6,145 nucleotides of DNA from Bacillota bacterium (GTDB taxonomy: Bacteria; Bacillota_C; Negativicutes; JAEYSJ01): NCBI GenBank assembly GCA_023434855.1, contig JAEYSJ010000385.1, positions 1 through 6,145 on the forward strand, in the 5' to 3' direction. The notes under the pieces were generated by a model. That model was not told the DNA's origin. It saw nothing but the letters and a program-made list of their open reading frames with translations, and searched no databases. The translations under genes were made by a program, and so were the position numbers. This document shows, piece by piece, positions 5,096 to 6,145 of this stretch (position 1 is the first letter of the stretch; each line of letters opens with the position of its first letter).

Positions 5096-6145
5096 ATGCC
5101 GATACATCCTACACGGGAAGAATTTTACCGGTTGGCTAAGCAGTATAACGTAATTCCAATATATGAAGAAATAACAACAGACTTGGAAACGCCGGTATCA
5201 CTATATTATAAACTTGTCGGTGACGATGTAGGTTTTATGCTGGAAAGTGCAGAGACTGGCAAGAACTTCGGCCGCTATTCCTTTATCGGGACTGAGCCTT
5301 TTGGCACTTTTGTAGCCCGGCGGGACGGGGTGGAAGTCACGCTGGACGGCAGCATACGAAGAATTGCCGACCGGCCCTTTACTGTATTGAAGTCGCTGTT
5401 AGCGGAGTTTAAGACTGCGCCGGCAGATGAATTGCCGCTGATCGCCGGCGGAGCAGTAGGCTATTTTGCCTATGACATAATTGGGACTTTCGAACGGGTT
5501 CGCGGCCATGTAATACCTGATGATCTATTACTCAGTGAGCTGCTGTTTTGCCGGCAAATTATCGTTATGGACCATTTAACCCATACCAGTCGCTTGGTGG
5601 TGGCAGCCCGTCCAACGGACGGGGTTGATGCCGGTCTTGTATATGATGAGGCGGTAAAGCTTATAACAAGAATGAAGGAACAGATCAGGCACAATACGAA
5701 CGATCCAAATGATGCGGGTTTGGCAATAGCAGATTCCGGGCAGGTAACTGCTAATATGACTGAAGACCAATATACTTCCCTTGTAGAAAAAGCCAAAGAG
5801 CATATCAGGGCAGGCGACATTTTTCAGGTGGTGTTATCGCAGCGTTTGACCGCACCACTTGCCAATCATCCCTTCACATTATACCGGCGGCTTAGGCGGG
5901 TAAATCCGTCACCATATATGTTTTATCTTAATTTCGGTTCGCGCCAGGTCATTGGAGCCTCTCCGGAAATGCTGGTAAAATTGTCTCATGGTCATGTCAC
6001 TACCCGGCCGATTGCCGGCACTCGTCCCCGTGGGAGGGATGAGGCAGAAGATTCCCGGCTGGCAGAAGAACTGTTGGCAGATAGTAAAGAATGTGCTGAA
6101 CATACCATGCTGGTTGATTTGGGGCGGAATGATCTTGGCCGGGTA
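5096..6145 (+). CDS. trpE: Anthranilate synthase component I (TrpE), 3' end outside the window
   Basis: TrpE converts chorismate to anthranilate using ammonia delivered by the TrpG glutaminase, the first committed and feedback-controlled step. The frame is open from ATG 5096 to the window edge: 350 codons of an expected 490-500. AAGGAG (5082-5087) sits 8 nt upstream, overlapping the end of trpA, whose stop is 5 nt before the start. The N-terminal domain carries FMLESAE (47-53), matching the LLES tryptophan-binding motif, so feedback inhibition is likely retained. The chorismate-binding domain shows RAGDIFQVVLSQRL (238-251), NPSPYMFYL (270-278), IGASPEMLVKL (286-296), PIAGTRPRG (305-313) and LVDLGRNDLGRV (339-350). 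PIAGT with Ala, rather than the PIKGT of PabB, argues for TrpE over aminodeoxychorismate synthase. It is unusual in lying at the 3' side of the cluster. Confidence 0.95.
   Translation, partial: MPIHPTREEFYRLAKQYNVIPIYEEITTDLETPVSLYYKLVGDDVGFMLESAETGKNFGRYSFIGTEPFGTFVARRDGVEVTLDGSIRRIADRPFTVLKSLLAEFKTAPADELPLIAGGAVGYFAYDIIGTFERVRGHVIPDDLLLSELLFCRQIIVMDHLTHTSRLVVAARPTDGVDAGLVYDEAVKLITRMKEQIRHNTNDPNDAGLAIADSGQVTANMTEDQYTSLVEKAKEHIRAGDIFQVVLSQRLTAPLANHPFTLYRRLRRVNPSPYMFYLNFGSRQVIGASPEMLVKLSHGHVTTRPIAGTRPRGRDEAEDSRLAEELLADSKECAEHTMLVDLGRNDLGRV

Noticed and set aside
5470..6103. Minus-strand open frames opposite trpE
   Set aside because: They lie wholly over the conserved TrpE coding sequence, have no Shine-Dalgarno and encode no recognisable protein.

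Overview
The window is most of a tryptophan biosynthesis operon, all on the + strand. The order is trpD - trpF - trpC - [tautomerase-family gene] - trpB - trpA - trpE (trpE is cut by the right edge). The genes are tightly packed: trpF overlaps trpD, trpC overlaps trpF by 8 nt, trpA overlaps trpB by 13 nt, and trpE starts 5 nt after trpA. Almost every gene has a strong Shine-Dalgarno (SD) sequence. This style, the moderate GC content and the protein sequences suggest a Firmicute, possibly a Negativicute/Sporomusaceae-like anaerobe. That placement is an inference from sequence style, not a demonstrated assignment.

Positions 1-147 are non-coding: a GC-rich piece with small hairpins that looks like the end of an interspersed repeat, then an AT-rich leader and a strong SD for trpD. 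I see no T-box, Trp-rich leader peptide or convincing promoter there. TrpD, TrpF and TrpC (148-2562) take anthranilate to indole-3-glycerol phosphate. TrpB and TrpA (3124-5090) form tryptophan synthase. TrpE (5096 to edge) is the first committed enzyme, anthranilate synthase component I, with a recognisable tryptophan feedback motif. No trpG lies in the window; the natural place to look is just after trpE. The order is close to the textbook Firmicute trpE-G-D-C-F-B-A, but rotated so that E is at the 3' side and with F and C exchanged.

Three things stand out. (1) trpF has no ATG, GTG or TTG that would keep its first beta strand and catalytic Cys; it must start at a rare codon (ATT 1173 best fits the SD, ATA 1179 is the alternative), or the base at 1181 is a mutation or error. 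(2) A roughly 119-bp MITE-like palindromic element sits exactly at the trpC stop codon. It has 19-nt inverted ends (18/19 matching, including a CTAG at each end) and two further nested stems. Removing it restores a compact junction where the trpC TAG overlaps the next gene's SD. (3) The gene after it is a 129-aa tautomerase-superfamily protein embedded in the trp operon, whose first residue after Met is Ala instead of the catalytic Pro. The pathway itself is well known. The novelty lies in these local oddities rather than in a new multi-gene system.
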